Shown: piece after piece, positions 35,350 to 44,202 of the stretch
How positions within the stretch are numbered: the stretch's first letter is position 1
How the letters are laid out: the number at the start of each line of letters is the position of its first letter
Source: Actomonas sp051209155
GTDB taxonomy: Bacteria; Verrucomicrobiota; Verrucomicrobiia; Opitutales; Opitutaceae
Reading direction: 5' to 3' (one strand)
DNA: 64,000 nt
Assembly (NCBI GenBank): GCA_051209155.1
Contig: JBPJGB010000001.1
Position numbers and translations under genes: made by a program
Notes under the pieces: generated by a model
The model's input: the letters and a program-made list of their open reading frames with translations, nothing else
Told to the model about the DNA's origin: nothing
The model's database searches: none

Positions 35350-36351
35350 ATGGGTCAGATCACGTCGCTGTTTGCCTGGAAGGTCGCCGCCGCCACGGAT
35401 GCGCGGGTTGACCGGGCGGCGTTGCTGAGATCGGTCGGGATTGATCCGACGGGTGAACCTGATCCCGGCTTCAACCTCGATGACCAGGCCTACTACGGCT
35501 TCTTCGCCGAGGCGGCGCGGCGCGATGCGGACGGGGCGACCTTGCCGCTGCGCACCGGCGCCTCGATGCGGCTTGATGAATACGGGGCGTGGGGGCTGGC
35601 GTGGAAAGCGGCGCTCAACCTGCGCGGCGCCATGCAGCGCGCCGAGCGCTACGCGCGCATGCTCACGAGCGTGACCACCTACGAGCTGGTCGATGCGTCG
35701 GAGGGCGCGTGGTTCAAACTCCACCGCGAAGGGGAACGCATCCTCGGGTTGCGGCTGTCCAACGAGGCCTCGATCGCCAGTGCCTACTCCTTGAGCCTGC
35801 AGGTTGCCACCGAACCTTTCAGTCCGCTCGCCGTCTGCTTCAAACACGAGGGGCCGCGCGACCGGGCGGGGCACGAGGCGCACTTCGGCTGTCCGGTCCA
35901 CTTTGGCGCGGACCGCGATGCGCTGCTGATGCCGGGCGATGCGCTGGCGCGGCCCAACCAACTCAGCGACGCGGGCATGGCGCGGTTCTTCGATCGTTTC
36001 CTCGACGAAGAGCTGGCCCGCATGACCGAGCCGGAGGCGCTCGACAAAAGGGTGCGGGCGGAGATTTCGCAGGCGCTCAGCGGCGGTGTGCCGATGGTGT
36101 CCGACATCGCGTCGCGGCTCGGCATGAGCGCGCGCACCCTGCAACGGCGCTTGGGCGAGAACGGCGTGTCATATCAGGATCTCGTCGACGATTCGCGTCG
36201 GCGTCTCGCCGAGCGGTTGCTGCGCGAGACGCGTTACTCGCTGCTCGATGTCGCGTTCATGACGGGCTTCTCCGAGCAGAGCGCCTTCACCCGCGCCTTC
36301 AAGCGGTGGGCCGGGCAGACGCCGCGCTCGTTTCGATTGCAGGCAACGTAG
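35350..36351 (+). CDS. AraC-family transcriptional regulator
   Basis: A 333-residue regulator. The N-terminal ~200 residues match the arabinose-binding-like/ArgR-related sensor type of OruR-like AraC proteins (GAWGLAWKAALNLRGAMQRA, FGCPVHFGADRDAL). The C-terminal 90 residues carry the double HTH: SDIASRLGMSARTLQRRLGE, then SLLDVAFMTGFSEQSAFTRA and FKRWAGQTPRSFR. It probably controls the NmrA-like, DUF4345-like and DUF1772-like genes that follow 197 bases later; this arrangement is common, but the inducer is unknown. It starts at the ATG at 35350. Confidence 0.9.
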   Translation: MGQITSLFAWKVAAATDARVDRAALLRSVGIDPTGEPDPGFNLDDQAYYGFFAEAARRDADGATLPLRTGASMRLDEYGAWGLAWKAALNLRGAMQRAERYARMLTSVTTYELVDASEGAWFKLHREGERILGLRLSNEASIASAYSLSLQVATEPFSPLAVCFKHEGPRDRAGHEAHFGCPVHFGADRDALLMPGDALARPNQLSDAGMARFFDRFLDEELARMTEPEALDKRVRAEISQALSGGVPMVSDIASRLGMSARTLQRRLGENGVSYQDLVDDSRRRLAERLLRETRYSLLDVAFMTGFSEQSAFTRAFKRWAGQTPRSFRLQAT

Positions 36352-36548
36352 GCGTGCAAGGTAGGGCGGGACCGCTGGGCCCGCCGGCTACGGTGGGGGG
36401 GCGGTGGCAACTGGAACACGCGGTCGGGGACGTCCGCGTCCACCTGCTGGGGGTTTGCCGACAAAAATGGGCCGATTGGCGCGATCGGCCAAAAGCTTGG
36501 CGGGCGGCGTCAATAAATCACCGGCGGTCTTCCTCTATGGTGGTGGCG

Positions 36549-37427
36549 ATGAAACCAACCCATACTTCCTCCTCCTCCGCCTCCGCGCCACTCACCCTCG
36601 TGCTCGGGGCCAATGGCAAAACCGGCCGCCGCGTCGCCGAGCGTCTCACTGCGCTGGGTCTCCCGGTGCGTCGCGGCTCCCGTCGCGGGGTGCCCGCCTT
36701 TGACTGGCACCACGAAGCCGGCTGGGACGCCTGCCTGAGCGGCGTGTCCGCCATCTACATCAGTTACGTGCCCGACCTCGCGATCCCCGGCGCGACCGAT
36801 TCGATTCAGTCCTTGGTCGATCACGCCAAACGCGCTGGCGTGCGCCGCCTCGTCTTGCTCTCCGGTCGCGGCGAAAAGGAGGCGCAGGCCTGCGAAGCCA
36901 TCGTGCAGGCCAGCGGACTCGAGTGGACGATCGTGCGCGCGAGTTGGTTCAACCAAAACTTTTCCGAAGGCGCCTTCCTCGATCTCGTGCAGGCGGGCCA
37001 GATCACGCTGCCGGCCGGCGATGTGAAGGAACCCTTTGTCGACGCCGACGACATTGCCGAGGTCGCCACCGTCGCGCTGGCCGCGACCGACGAGCGGCAC
37101 GTCGGTCAGGTCTACGAAGTGACCGGGCCGGAGCTGCTGAGCTTTGCCGAGGTGACCCGTGAGATCGCGCAGGCGACGGGCCGCGCGCTCACGTATCAAC
37201 AAATCCCGCACGAAGCCTTCCTCGGCGGTGCGCGTGAGTCCGGCGCACCGGAGCCGGTGCTGTGGATTCTCGACTACTTGTTCTCGACGGTGCTCGACGG
37301 CCGCAACGCCTACCTGACCGACGGCGTGCAACGTGCGCTCGGTCGCCCGCCGAAGTCCTTCGCGACCTATGCTCGTGAGATCGCCGCCACCTCGCTCTGG
37401 AAGGAGGCCGCGTCATGCCCGGCCTGA
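36549..37427 (+). CDS. NmrA-like NAD(P)-binding reductase
   Basis: A 292-residue Rossmann-fold protein of the atypical SDR/NmrA group. The dinucleotide loop is LVLGANGKTGRRVAERL near residue 18-34, followed by YISYVPDLAIPG and LLSGRGEKEAQACE. A WTIVRASWFNQNFSEG strand and the EPFVDADDIAEVA motif are characteristic of NmrA/azoreductase-like (YtfG) proteins. It may sense or reduce quinones. ATGs at 36537 and 36549 are both possible; the latter is given. Its end overlaps the next gene by 13 bases. Confidence 0.85.
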   Translation: MKPTHTSSSSASAPLTLVLGANGKTGRRVAERLTALGLPVRRGSRRGVPAFDWHHEAGWDACLSGVSAIYISYVPDLAIPGATDSIQSLVDHAKRAGVRRLVLLSGRGEKEAQACEAIVQASGLEWTIVRASWFNQNFSEGAFLDLVQAGQITLPAGDVKEPFVDADDIAEVATVALAATDERHVGQVYEVTGPELLSFAEVTREIAQATGRALTYQQIPHEAFLGGARESGAPEPVLWILDYLFSTVLDGRNAYLTDGVQRALGRPPKSFATYAREIAATSLWKEAASCPA

Positions 37428-37885
37428 AGACGCGTCTCCTGCTGGGGCTGTCCGGCCTCATTCTGCTCGGCGTGGGCGTCTCGGTGCTTTTCAGCCCGGT
37501 CGCGTTCTTCGCGGGCAACGGCGTCACGCTGCCGGGCAACCCGAGCCTCATGTCGGAGGTCCGCGCGCCCGGAACCCTGTTGCTCGTCACGGGTTTGCTC
37601 ATGCTCACCAGCGCGGTGCGGGCGGTTGCTTTGCAGGCGGCGCTGGGCTGGGGGGCGCTCGTTTATGCCTGCTACGGGCTGGGGCGGGTGCTGAGCCTGT
37701 TCCTCGACGGTCTGCCGAGCGCCGGACTGGTGGGCGCGGCGGTGCTGGAGTTGCTCCTCGCCGGCTTCAACGGCGCGGCGTGGCTGCACCATCGCTTGGG
37801 GCGCGCCAGCACGGACGAACCCGCGTCCGGCGTTGAGTCGGCGATCGGCTTTCCCAGACACACCCTAAGGAGATCCGCACAATGA
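37415..37885 (+). CDS. DUF4345-like four-helix membrane protein
   Basis: A 156-residue protein with four hydrophobic helices (LLLGLSGLILLGVGVSVLF, LLLVTGLLMLTSAV, ALVYACYGLGRVLSLFLDG, VLELLLAGFNGAAWL). This pattern fits the DUF4345 family, which accompanies NmrA-like and AraC genes. A good ribosome-binding site (AAGGAGG) lies inside the end of the upstream gene. The last 18 residues, from GVESAIGF onward, are encoded by the dispersed motif TTTCCCAGACACACCCTAAG, so the C-terminus seems to have been extended into an intergenic repeat. Its stop overlaps the next start by four bases (ATGA). Confidence 0.75.
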   Translation: MPGLKTRLLLGLSGLILLGVGVSVLFSPVAFFAGNGVTLPGNPSLMSEVRAPGTLLLVTGLLMLTSAVRAVALQAALGWGALVYACYGLGRVLSLFLDGLPSAGLVGAAVLELLLAGFNGAAWLHHRLGRASTDEPASGVESAIGFPRHTLRRSAQ

Positions 37886-38382
37886 ACCTTTTCGTTTTCA
37901 CCCTCGTCCTCACAACCCTGCTCGTCGCCTTGGTGGCGGGCCTCGTCTTCACCTTCGCGGTGGTGGTGATGCCCGGCCTCGCCAGCCTGTCGGACCGGGC
38001 CTACCTCGCGGCCTTCAAGGCGATGGATCGGATCATTCAGGACGGTCAGCCGCTCTTCATGATCGTGTGGCTCGGCTCGATGGTCGGCCTGGTGCTCACG
38101 GTGGTGCTCGGCTGGAATCAGGTGGTGTCACCGCATCGCGCCCTGCTCATCACCGCGGTGGTGCTGCATCTGGGCGGCGTGATGGTGCCGACCGCGCGCT
38201 ACAACATCCCGGCCAACAACCGCGTGCAACGCCTCGACCTCGCGGCGATGGACGCGGCCACGTTGCGCGATGAACGCGCTCGTTTTGAACCGATGTGGGT
38301 GCGCTGGAACACGCGCCGCACGGTGGTCGCGATCCTGGTCACGGTGATCCTGCTCGTCGTGCTCTGGCGGCAGGGTGGGTGA
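37882..38382 (+). CDS. DUF1772-like membrane protein
   Basis: A 166-residue protein with four hydrophobic segments and the RVQRLDLAAMDAATLRDERA-type loop followed by W-x-x-W-N typical of DUF1772 (anthrone-oxygenase-like) proteins. The role is unknown; neighbours suggest a shared membrane/redox function. Start ATG at 37882 overlaps the previous stop (ATGA). Its ribosome-binding site AAGGAGA lies in the dispersed TTTCCCAGACACAC repeat, an example of a repeat supplying a functional site. Confidence 0.8.
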   Translation: MNLFVFTLVLTTLLVALVAGLVFTFAVVVMPGLASLSDRAYLAAFKAMDRIIQDGQPLFMIVWLGSMVGLVLTVVLGWNQVVSPHRALLITAVVLHLGGVMVPTARYNIPANNRVQRLDLAAMDAATLRDERARFEPMWVRWNTRRTVVAILVTVILLVVLWRQGG

Positions 38383-38394
38383 AACGCATTGGCC

Positions 38395-38800
38395 GCAAAA
38401 AGGCGCAGAAGGCGCAAAAACGGAATGGGGACTTGGGAACGCTGATGAACGCTGATCTTCGCGAATCGTTATGAGCGGAGATGAGCGAAGATCAGCGTTC
38501 TTTTCCCATCGCCTGTTTTCGGTCGGACTGGATTACTTGCTTGAACCGCCGATGACGCAGATGGGCGCGGATGCTGGGAGGCCCGCCTTCGCTGAAGCTC
38601 CGGCTGACGGGGCAGAACATGCTTGGGAACGCTGATAGGCGCTAATCTTCGCCAATACCAATAAGCGAAAATCAGCGTCGATTAGCGTTCCTCGATGGTT
38701 CGCGGGAACGTGGTCCCTGTCCCGCGAACGCGACCTCCGGACGCGGTGCTGCGGTGGAGTGGCTCTGCGTGCTTCCGCGCTATCTGCGGTTGAATTCAGA
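38395..38800. repeat. composite palindromic repeat block
   Basis: Starts with a GGGAACGCTGATGAACGCTG ... GATCAGCGTTC stem, then the third near-copy of the 220-base unit (38541-38762), ending ctatctgcggttga, complementary to the gaaccgccgatgacgcagat opening arm. No gene is supported. Confidence 0.85.
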
Positions 38801-38821
38801 TTTCGGTGATTCAGCTGGGTT

Positions 38822-39361
38822 TCAGCCAAACAGGTCGAGTTTGCCTTGGGCCCAGTCGACGCTGCCGCCCTGGGTGATGAGTTCGGCCTGTTGTTCGCGG
38901 AAGACGGTTTGGGCGCGGGCGGCTTCGTCGCTGTTTTCCGTGTGCACGCCCACGAGGAAGGCGCCGTCGTAGGCGCGTTGGGCGCGGCGCGTGGCATCGA
39001 GCGGCAGCACACCAAAGGTCATGAGGGCGGCGGCGATGGCGTTGGGCTGGGCCGGCTTGAGGGCGCGGCCGAGGGGGCCGGCCACGATCAGGTAGGTGGA
39101 GCTCGGCAACATCACGGAACGCACCTCATCGAGCGAGGCGACGATGCCGCGGATGTCGGTGGACGACTCCGGCGCCGGACGGATGGTGCGCCCGCGGGAT
39201 TGCGAGGTGGGAGGTTTGCGATCGAGGAAGAGCAGGGAAATCGATCCCGGGCCGAAGCCGGCTTCCTTGAGGGCGTGCAACAGGTGATCGGCCGGCGCGC
39301 GATCGCGGGCGATGCCGTGGACGGTGAACAGGGTGGTGGGAGACAAGGTGGTGGTGGGCAT
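38822..39361 (-). CDS. conserved-looking cytoplasmic protein, unknown function
   Basis: A 179-residue protein without a signal peptide or membrane helix. The opening TTLFTVHGIARDRAPADHLLHALKEAGF followed by SISLLFLDR resembles the first beta-alpha-beta unit of general-stress-type small proteins (ferredoxin-like fold), and VASLDEVRSVMLPSSTYLI could be another such unit, but no family is claimed. The ATG at 39361 is chosen because the longer frame is Arg/Pro-rich antisense. It is the third gene in the rpoZ direction, 26 bases after the 74-residue gene, so probably co-transcribed. Confidence 0.65.
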   Translation of the reverse strand: MPTTTLSPTTLFTVHGIARDRAPADHLLHALKEAGFGPGSISLLFLDRKPPTSQSRGRTIRPAPESSTDIRGIVASLDEVRSVMLPSSTYLIVAGPLGRALKPAQPNAIAAALMTFGVLPLDATRRAQRAYDGAFLVGVHTENSDEAARAQTVFREQQAELITQGGSVDWAQGKLDLFG

Positions 39362-39387
39362 GGGCAAGAGGGAGATCGGATGGACGC

Positions 39388-39612
39388 TCAGTTTCCGGTG
39401 AACATGGCCTCGATCGCGGGGAGGGTGAGTCGGCGATGGGCGTGGACCATGCGCATCGCGGTCTGCACCTGCGCTTCGGTGGCGCTGGCCAGAACGGTGA
39501 GGCCGATGAGCATCTGCGGGACGCGTTGGCGTTGGTGGCCGTCGACGAAGAGATCCATCGCGCCATTGGTGGCGGCCTGGGACGGGGTGATGGGGTGAAC
39601 GCGGCGGATCAC
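39388..39612 (-). CDS. small protein downstream of rpoZ, unknown function
   Basis: A 74-residue protein starting with GTG at 39612. The GTGA four-base overlap with the rpoZ stop (39609-39612) supports translation. Sequence is mildly helical, with no motif (LFVDGHQRQRVPQMLIGLTV; MVHAHRRLTLPAIEAM). Spacing to the next gene is 26 bases. It could not be linked to a family from the sequence. Confidence 0.6.
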   Translation of the reverse strand: MIRRVHPITPSQAATNGAMDLFVDGHQRQRVPQMLIGLTVLASATEAQVQTAMRMVHAHRRLTLPAIEAMFTGN

Positions 39613-39890
39613 GTCGCCTCCACGGCGGGTGTCTGGCGGCGTTCGCGGCGAACATTGCTGGGGCCGGAGACATCGGGGATGTCGTTCTCGACGATCACGG
39701 CCAGTTCGTAGCTGATCTTGCCCTCGGCGATCTCGCGCAGGGCGACGTCCTCGAAGGCGAGTTTTTCCAACGACTCGACGAGCGGGCGGCTGCCCTGGCG
39801 CAATTGCTTCACGCGGCGCGAGACCACATTGATGAGGACATTGGGGTCCTCGATGACGAGGCGGGCGCTCTGCAGGTAGTCGTTTCTCAT
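39609..39890 (-). CDS. rpoZ: DNA-directed RNA polymerase subunit omega
   Basis: A 93-residue protein matching RpoZ: MRNDYLQSARLVIEDPN, then VLINVVSRRVKQLRQGSRPL and FEDVALREIAEGKISYE. Omega binds the beta' C-terminus and stabilises RNA polymerase. The ATG at 39890 begins the conserved domain; an in-frame ATG at 39899 (MFIM) is also possible. A tail of about 20 residues after the domain is non-conserved. It heads a three-gene run with two small proteins of unknown function, not the usual gmk-rpoZ-spoT order. Confidence 0.9.
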   Translation of the reverse strand: MRNDYLQSARLVIEDPNVLINVVSRRVKQLRQGSRPLVESLEKLAFEDVALREIAEGKISYELAVIVENDIPDVSGPSNVRRERRQTPAVEAT

Positions 39891-40084
39891 AATGAACATC
39901 GACCGAGGGCGCGGGGTGGGACAGCCGGCGGAAATGCCGTTGTCGGAGGGGCGAGCCACTCGGTCACTGCGCAGATTTTAGGCCGGGCGCGCGAGGGAGA
40001 CGATGTATTTCGCCGCACCGACCCTCGCGCTTCCCCAAGCCGTTCCCCCGCGAACGATATGCGCCGATTAAAGTTTGGCCGGGT

Positions 40085-40352
40085 GCGGTTTAGCCGCCGA
40101 TCAGAGCAGGATGCTGGGAGGCAGGGACTTTGGGACCACAGAGGGGCACGGCGGCTGAGGGGCCCTCCTTCGCTACAGCTTCGGCGGACGAGGCAACGCG
40201 TGACGCCGTCGGGACCGCCGCGTTCGCGGGACAGGCGTCGGCGTCCACCTGGTGGCTTCGGGTGGACCGCGACCTCCGGACGCGGTTTTGCGGTGGAGTG
40301 GATTCCTTGGTTGAACCGCAGATGACGCAGATGGGCGCGGATGTAGATTCGC
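40085..40352. repeat. composite palindromic repeat block
   Basis: Has ggaccacagaggggcacggc, the CGCGTTCGCGGGACAGGCGT ... GGTGGACCGCGACCTCCGGA unit, and a terminal gaaccgcagatgacgcagat unit that abuts the stop of the kinase gene (40355). No gene. Confidence 0.8.
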
Positions 40353-40354
40353 AG

Positions 40355-41455
40355 TTAGGCGCCCAGGGGCACGGCGGCGCTGGGGGTGGGGGCGAGCTCC
40401 GGGGCGGTCGTGGGGATTTCGAACCAGAATTCCGCCCCGCCGTCGGGCGGCGTTTCCACGCCGACGCGGCCGCGGTGTTTGGCGATGATGCGTTGCACGA
40501 TGCTCAGGCCCAACCCGTGGCCCTTGGCGTCGCGCATGGTGATTTGGGCGAAAGGGGTGAAGACGGCGGAACGCGTCGTGTCACTCAGACCGGGACCGTG
40601 GTCACGCACCGCGAAGCGCGTGAACCGACCGCGGGTGGCGGCCTTGATTTCGATCTGGGGCGGTGAGCCGCCGTATTTCGCGGCGTTGCTCAGGAGGTTG
40701 GTCCACACGTGCACGAGCCACGGTGCAAAGCCGACGGCGGGCGGCCAGGTTTGCGGGAGGGTCACGCGGGCCTGCGCTTTGCGGATTGCTCCCTCCACGC
40801 GGAGCAGGGCTTCGTTGACGACCTCGGCGGAGTCGACGGGCGCAGGTTGGAGTCGATCCCGGCGCAGCCCGGCGAGCAGCAGCATTTCCTCCACGATGTT
40901 CACCAGGCGGTGGGCGACCTCATGCGCGCCGTCGAGGTTGTGGGCCACCTTGTCGAGATCGCCCTTGGGCAACATCATCTTGGCCAGTTCGACGCGACCG
41001 GTGAGGGTGCCGAGGGGTGAGCGCAGGTCGTGCGCGACGGTGTGGGCAAAGGCGTCGAGTTCGTCGTAGAGCGCCTTCTTTTCGAGCCGGGCCGCGAGGG
41101 AATGGAGGAGTTCCTCTTCGGTGAAAGGTTTGGTGATGAAATCATCCGCGCCGAGATCCATGCCGCGGCGCATCATCTCCCGTTCGAGTCGGGCGGTGAT
41201 GACGATGACCTGCGTGAGGTGGAGCTCGGAGTTGGCCCGCAGTTGCTCGATGACGTCGAAACCCGACATGCCCGGCATGGCGAGGTCGGTCACCACGACG
41301 TCGGGGTGCGTTTCCTGGGCGATCTCCAATCCTTCCTCCCCATTCGCGGCGGTCAGCACGGTGAAGCCCTCGCGCTCCAACATGGTGGAAACGGAGCGTC
41401 GCACCGATTGCTCATCGTCGATGAGCAGAATAGTGGCGTGTTCGGCGGCTGGCAT
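40355..41455 (-). CDS. REC-HisKA-HATPase soluble histidine kinase
   Basis: A 366-residue protein with the receiver first: TILLIDDEQSVRRSV, Asp57 in VVVTDLAMPGMSG, Lys in ITKPFTEEEL. Then a kinase core with AHTVAHDLRSPLG (His142), N box NLLSNAAKYGG and G boxes VRDHGPGLS and GHGLGLSIVQRII. There is no membrane segment. This inverted order (receiver before kinase) is found in proteins that accept a phosphate from another kinase and then signal onward. The end of the gene touches a repeat block; its last residues (PTPSAAVPLGA) are low complexity. Confidence 0.88.
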   Translation of the reverse strand: MPAAEHATILLIDDEQSVRRSVSTMLEREGFTVLTAANGEEGLEIAQETHPDVVVTDLAMPGMSGFDVIEQLRANSELHLTQVIVITARLEREMMRRGMDLGADDFITKPFTEEELLHSLAARLEKKALYDELDAFAHTVAHDLRSPLGTLTGRVELAKMMLPKGDLDKVAHNLDGAHEVAHRLVNIVEEMLLLAGLRRDRLQPAPVDSAEVVNEALLRVEGAIRKAQARVTLPQTWPPAVGFAPWLVHVWTNLLSNAAKYGGSPPQIEIKAATRGRFTRFAVRDHGPGLSDTTRSAVFTPFAQITMRDAKGHGLGLSIVQRIIAKHRGRVGVETPPDGGAEFWFEIPTTAPELAPTPSAAVPLGA

Positions 41456-41536
41456 GGAGAGAAATGACCCGGGCCATGCGGCGCGGTTCGCGACGGTGTT
41501 CGCGTGGGAAGGGGATCACAACTTGCAAATGAGTTT

Positions 41537-41554
41537 CGGTTCAGAACTGAACCG
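41537..41554. promoter_or_regulatory. short inverted repeat between divergent genes
   Basis: CGGTTCAG-AA-CTGAACCG, 8-base perfect arms. It lies about 80 bases upstream of the REC-kinase start and 97 bases upstream of the EEP gene start, a plausible operator position. No regulator is assigned. Confidence 0.35.
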
Positions 41555-41650
41555 CGCTTTTCTGCCTATCGGTTAGGTAGCTGTTCGGGGCCGATCGGGG
41601 TGACTCCGGCCCAGGTGGCGGCGGGCTGGCGGGCAGTGCGAACTGGACGC

Positions 41651-42766
41651 ATGGTCACGGGTCGGCCCAGATGGGGGCCGATGCTCCTTTGCTTTCTCGC
41701 GCTCAACCTGGTGTTGGCGGTGGCGACCCTGCTGCCGCTGTCGCGACAGACGCACTACCTGGTGCGGGGCTGCGACTTTCCGCGCGGGCAGATCGCGGCC
41801 GTGCTGGCGGGCAGCCTCGCGTTGCAGCTCGGGTTGGGCGCGCGGGACGGCGCGCTGGCGTGGACGGCCCTCGGTCTCGGCGGCGGCGCGCTGCTGGTGC
41901 AAGCGTGGTGGATCTTGCCCTATTCCCGACTGGGTCGGCGCGAGGTGCCGGATGCCCGCAACGGGTCGCGGGAGCGCTCGCTGCGCATCCTCACCGCCAA
42001 CGTGCTACAGACCAACCGACAGGCGGAACGCTTTCTGGCGCTGGTGCGGGAAGCCGCGCCCGACGTGCTCATCGCGATGGAGACCGACACCTGGTGGCGG
42101 GATCAACTCGACGTGCTGCGCGAGGAGGGCTTTGCCCACACCTTGCAGCGGCCCTTGGACAACCTCTACGGCATGCTGCTGTATTCGCGCTATCCCCTGC
42201 ATGGTGCCTCGATCGAAACCCTGGTGGAGGACGACGTGCCGTCCATGCACGCGTTGGTGGAGTTGCCGGCCGGACCGCGGGTGCGCCTGCATGTGCTGCA
42301 TCCGGCGCCGCCCTCGCCGACGGAAAACGAAACGTCCGACGAGCGGGATGCGGAACTGATCGTGGTGGGCCGTGAGTTGAAGGACACTCAGCAGCCGACG
42401 GTGGTGGCCGGCGACCTCAACGACGTGGCCTGGTCGTCGACCACGCGGCTCTTTCGCAAGATCAGCGGCCTGCTCGATCCGCGGGTGGGCCGGGGCATGT
42501 TCTGCTCCTTCAACGCGCGGGTGCCCTTCCTGCGCTGGCCGCTCGATCACCTGTTTCACAGCGCCCACTTTTGTCTCAACGACATCCGGCGCCTGCCGGA
42601 TTTTGGGTCCGACCATTTCCCGCTGCTCATAGACCTGCACCTCGAGCCGGCCGACGCCGGCGAAGGCTTGGCGGTCGATGAAGACGACCGCGCGTGGGCG
42701 GCGGAAAAGGTGGCCGAGGAAAACGTCTCGGCCGCCGACGTGCCGGATCCGGCAGAGAAAGCGTAG
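41651..42766 (+). CDS. membrane-anchored endonuclease/exonuclease/phosphatase-family protein
   Basis: A 371-residue protein: three N-terminal hydrophobic segments, then an EEP (DNase I-like) domain. Family marks are LRILTANVLQTNRQAERFLA, the acidic IAMETDTWW, VVAGDLNDVAWSS (catalytic Asp/Asn), and FGSDHFPLLIDL (catalytic Asp-His). Proteins with this layout (YafD-like) are found in many bacteria; the substrate may be nucleic acid or a lipid phosphate and is not known. The ATG at 41651 avoids an unsupported leader. The acidic last 40 residues are non-conserved. It is followed by a repeat block. Confidence 0.85.
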   Translation: MVTGRPRWGPMLLCFLALNLVLAVATLLPLSRQTHYLVRGCDFPRGQIAAVLAGSLALQLGLGARDGALAWTALGLGGGALLVQAWWILPYSRLGRREVPDARNGSRERSLRILTANVLQTNRQAERFLALVREAAPDVLIAMETDTWWRDQLDVLREEGFAHTLQRPLDNLYGMLLYSRYPLHGASIETLVEDDVPSMHALVELPAGPRVRLHVLHPAPPSPTENETSDERDAELIVVGRELKDTQQPTVVAGDLNDVAWSSTTRLFRKISGLLDPRVGRGMFCSFNARVPFLRWPLDHLFHSAHFCLNDIRRLPDFGSDHFPLLIDLHLEPADAGEGLAVDEDDRAWAAEKVAEENVSAADVPDPAEKA

Positions 42767-42769
42767 GTG

Positions 42770-42935
42770 GTGGCGGAGAGGCAGCGCTGGTTCGACCACG
42801 GATGGACACGGATGCACACGGAGATGGAGGGGCTATGCTTTCGGTCGACGAGACCGGCTTTGCGGGCCTCGGCGATCTTTGCGTTTGAACCGCGTTGCCT
42901 CACCGCAGCGGAGAGGCAGCGAGGGGATTTTTACA
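42770..42935. repeat. partial palindromic repeat block
   Basis: ttcgaccacggatggacacg, tgcacacggagatggagggg and gaaccgcgttgcctcaccgc are degenerate versions of the modules seen elsewhere. No gene. Confidence 0.6.
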
Positions 42936-42983
42936 CCAAGATCGTGAAGGTCGCGAAGTTTGGTGGGATGAGGCCAAGGACCC

Positions 42984-43619
42984 TCAGGTCTTGGCGATCA
43001 GGTAGCTGCCGGCGCCGACCATGACGCCGCCGGTGGTGAGTTTGAGCCCGCGGGCGACGGACGGTCGGGTGGTGAGGCGGGCGAGTCGGCGGGCGGCGAT
43101 CGCGTAGGCGAGTTTCACACCGCCGACGGTGAGCACGGTGACCGCCATGATCACGGCAACATCGGTTGCGGTGAGCGCGGTGATGTCGGTGACGGAGGGA
43201 AAGAGGCTGGCGTAGAAAAAGATGGCCTTCACGTCGCCGAGGGTGAGGAGGAAACCGGCGAGGAAGCTGGTGGTGTGCGGTCGGCCCGCGGCGGGATCGG
43301 ATTGGTCCGCGGCGACGTCGGCAGGTGGACGTTTCCAACCAGCCCGCAGCAACTGGGCGCCGGTGTAGATGAGGTAGCCGCCGCCGAGGATTTTGAGCGC
43401 CACGAAGAACGGCCCCAGCGCGTGGGCGAGGGAAGAGAGCCCGAGGATGGCGAGGGTCACGAACACGAGATCACCGAGCACGATGCCGCCGGCGACCGCC
43501 GCGCCGCTGCGCACGCCGAACATGGCCGCGCGACTCACCACCAGCGCGACACTGGCACTCGGCGTCGCCGCGAGGCCCACCATGATCCCAAACAACAACA
43601 GTGCGTCAGCCCACGTCAT
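42984..43619 (-). CDS. LysE/RhtB-family amino-acid exporter
   Basis: A 211-residue membrane protein with five to six helices. The first segment (LLLFGIMVGLAATPSASVAL) has the LysE/RhtB layout with the helix-breaking TPSAS in place of the usual PGP. It continues with the SFLAGFLLTLGDVKAIFFYASL motif, equivalent to the F-x-G-x-x-x-N-P-K-x-x-x-F block of the family. It probably exports amino acids or related small molecules; the change from N-P-K to G-D-V-K is worth noting. The start is ATG 43619; 43628 is an alternative. It is not in an operon. Confidence 0.82.
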   Translation of the reverse strand: MTWADALLLFGIMVGLAATPSASVALVVSRAAMFGVRSGAAVAGGIVLGDLVFVTLAILGLSSLAHALGPFFVALKILGGGYLIYTGAQLLRAGWKRPPADVAADQSDPAAGRPHTTSFLAGFLLTLGDVKAIFFYASLFPSVTDITALTATDVAVIMAVTVLTVGGVKLAYAIAARRLARLTTRPSVARGLKLTTGGVMVGAGSYLIAKT

Positions 43620-43694
43620 GGCGGGCATGCCGACACAACCCGGGCCTGCTGCCAAATCCAGAAACCCGCTCCCGCTTCGGATGGGAAAAGTGAC

Positions 43695-43910
43695 AGAGGT
43701 CTTTGAACCGCAGACGACGCTGATGGGCGCAGATGTTTTTAACCACTGATTTCACAGAGGAGCACAGAGGCTGAGGGGCAACGCGTGACGCCGTCGGGGA
43801 CGTCGGCGTCCACCTGAATGTCTTAGGGTGGACCGCGACCTCCGGACGCGGTGTTGCGGTGGAGTGGAACGTCAACCTCTGTGATCATCTGCGTTGTCTG
43901 CGGTTAAACC
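43695..43910. repeat. composite palindromic repeat block
   Basis: gaaccgcagacgacgctgat, ttaaccactgatttcacaga, then the GTCGGCGTCCACCT ... GGTGGACCGCGACCTCCGGA unit and tctgcggttaaacc closing arm. No gene. Confidence 0.8.
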
Positions 43911-44202
43911 GGTGCGGAATTTTGGGTGGAGTAGGGGATCTACCCGATTGGGCTCGCCAAAGGGGCTGGGAACCAACACGTTCTCGCCTCGTTGCCTGCG
44001 ACTGGTCCTCGGCGGGTTTCATCTCACCTCGTTTGTGACTCGGCATGATTCCCCGCATGCATGACCTGCCATCTTTTCCCGACTGTTCGACCGCCCGGCC
44101 CAAGCCGTGGGCGCGGCGGGAGCGACCGCAAGATCGGAGCGATTCCTGCTCCGACTGGTGGGGATCCGGCCATCGCTGAGTCCGTTTTCAACCCCATTGC
44201 CC

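Noticed and set aside
35589..37427. 612-codon frame joining the AraC gene region to the NmrA-like gene
   Set aside because: Only the portion from 36537/36549 has homology; the earlier part is an out-of-frame shadow of the AraC gene plus repeat DNA.
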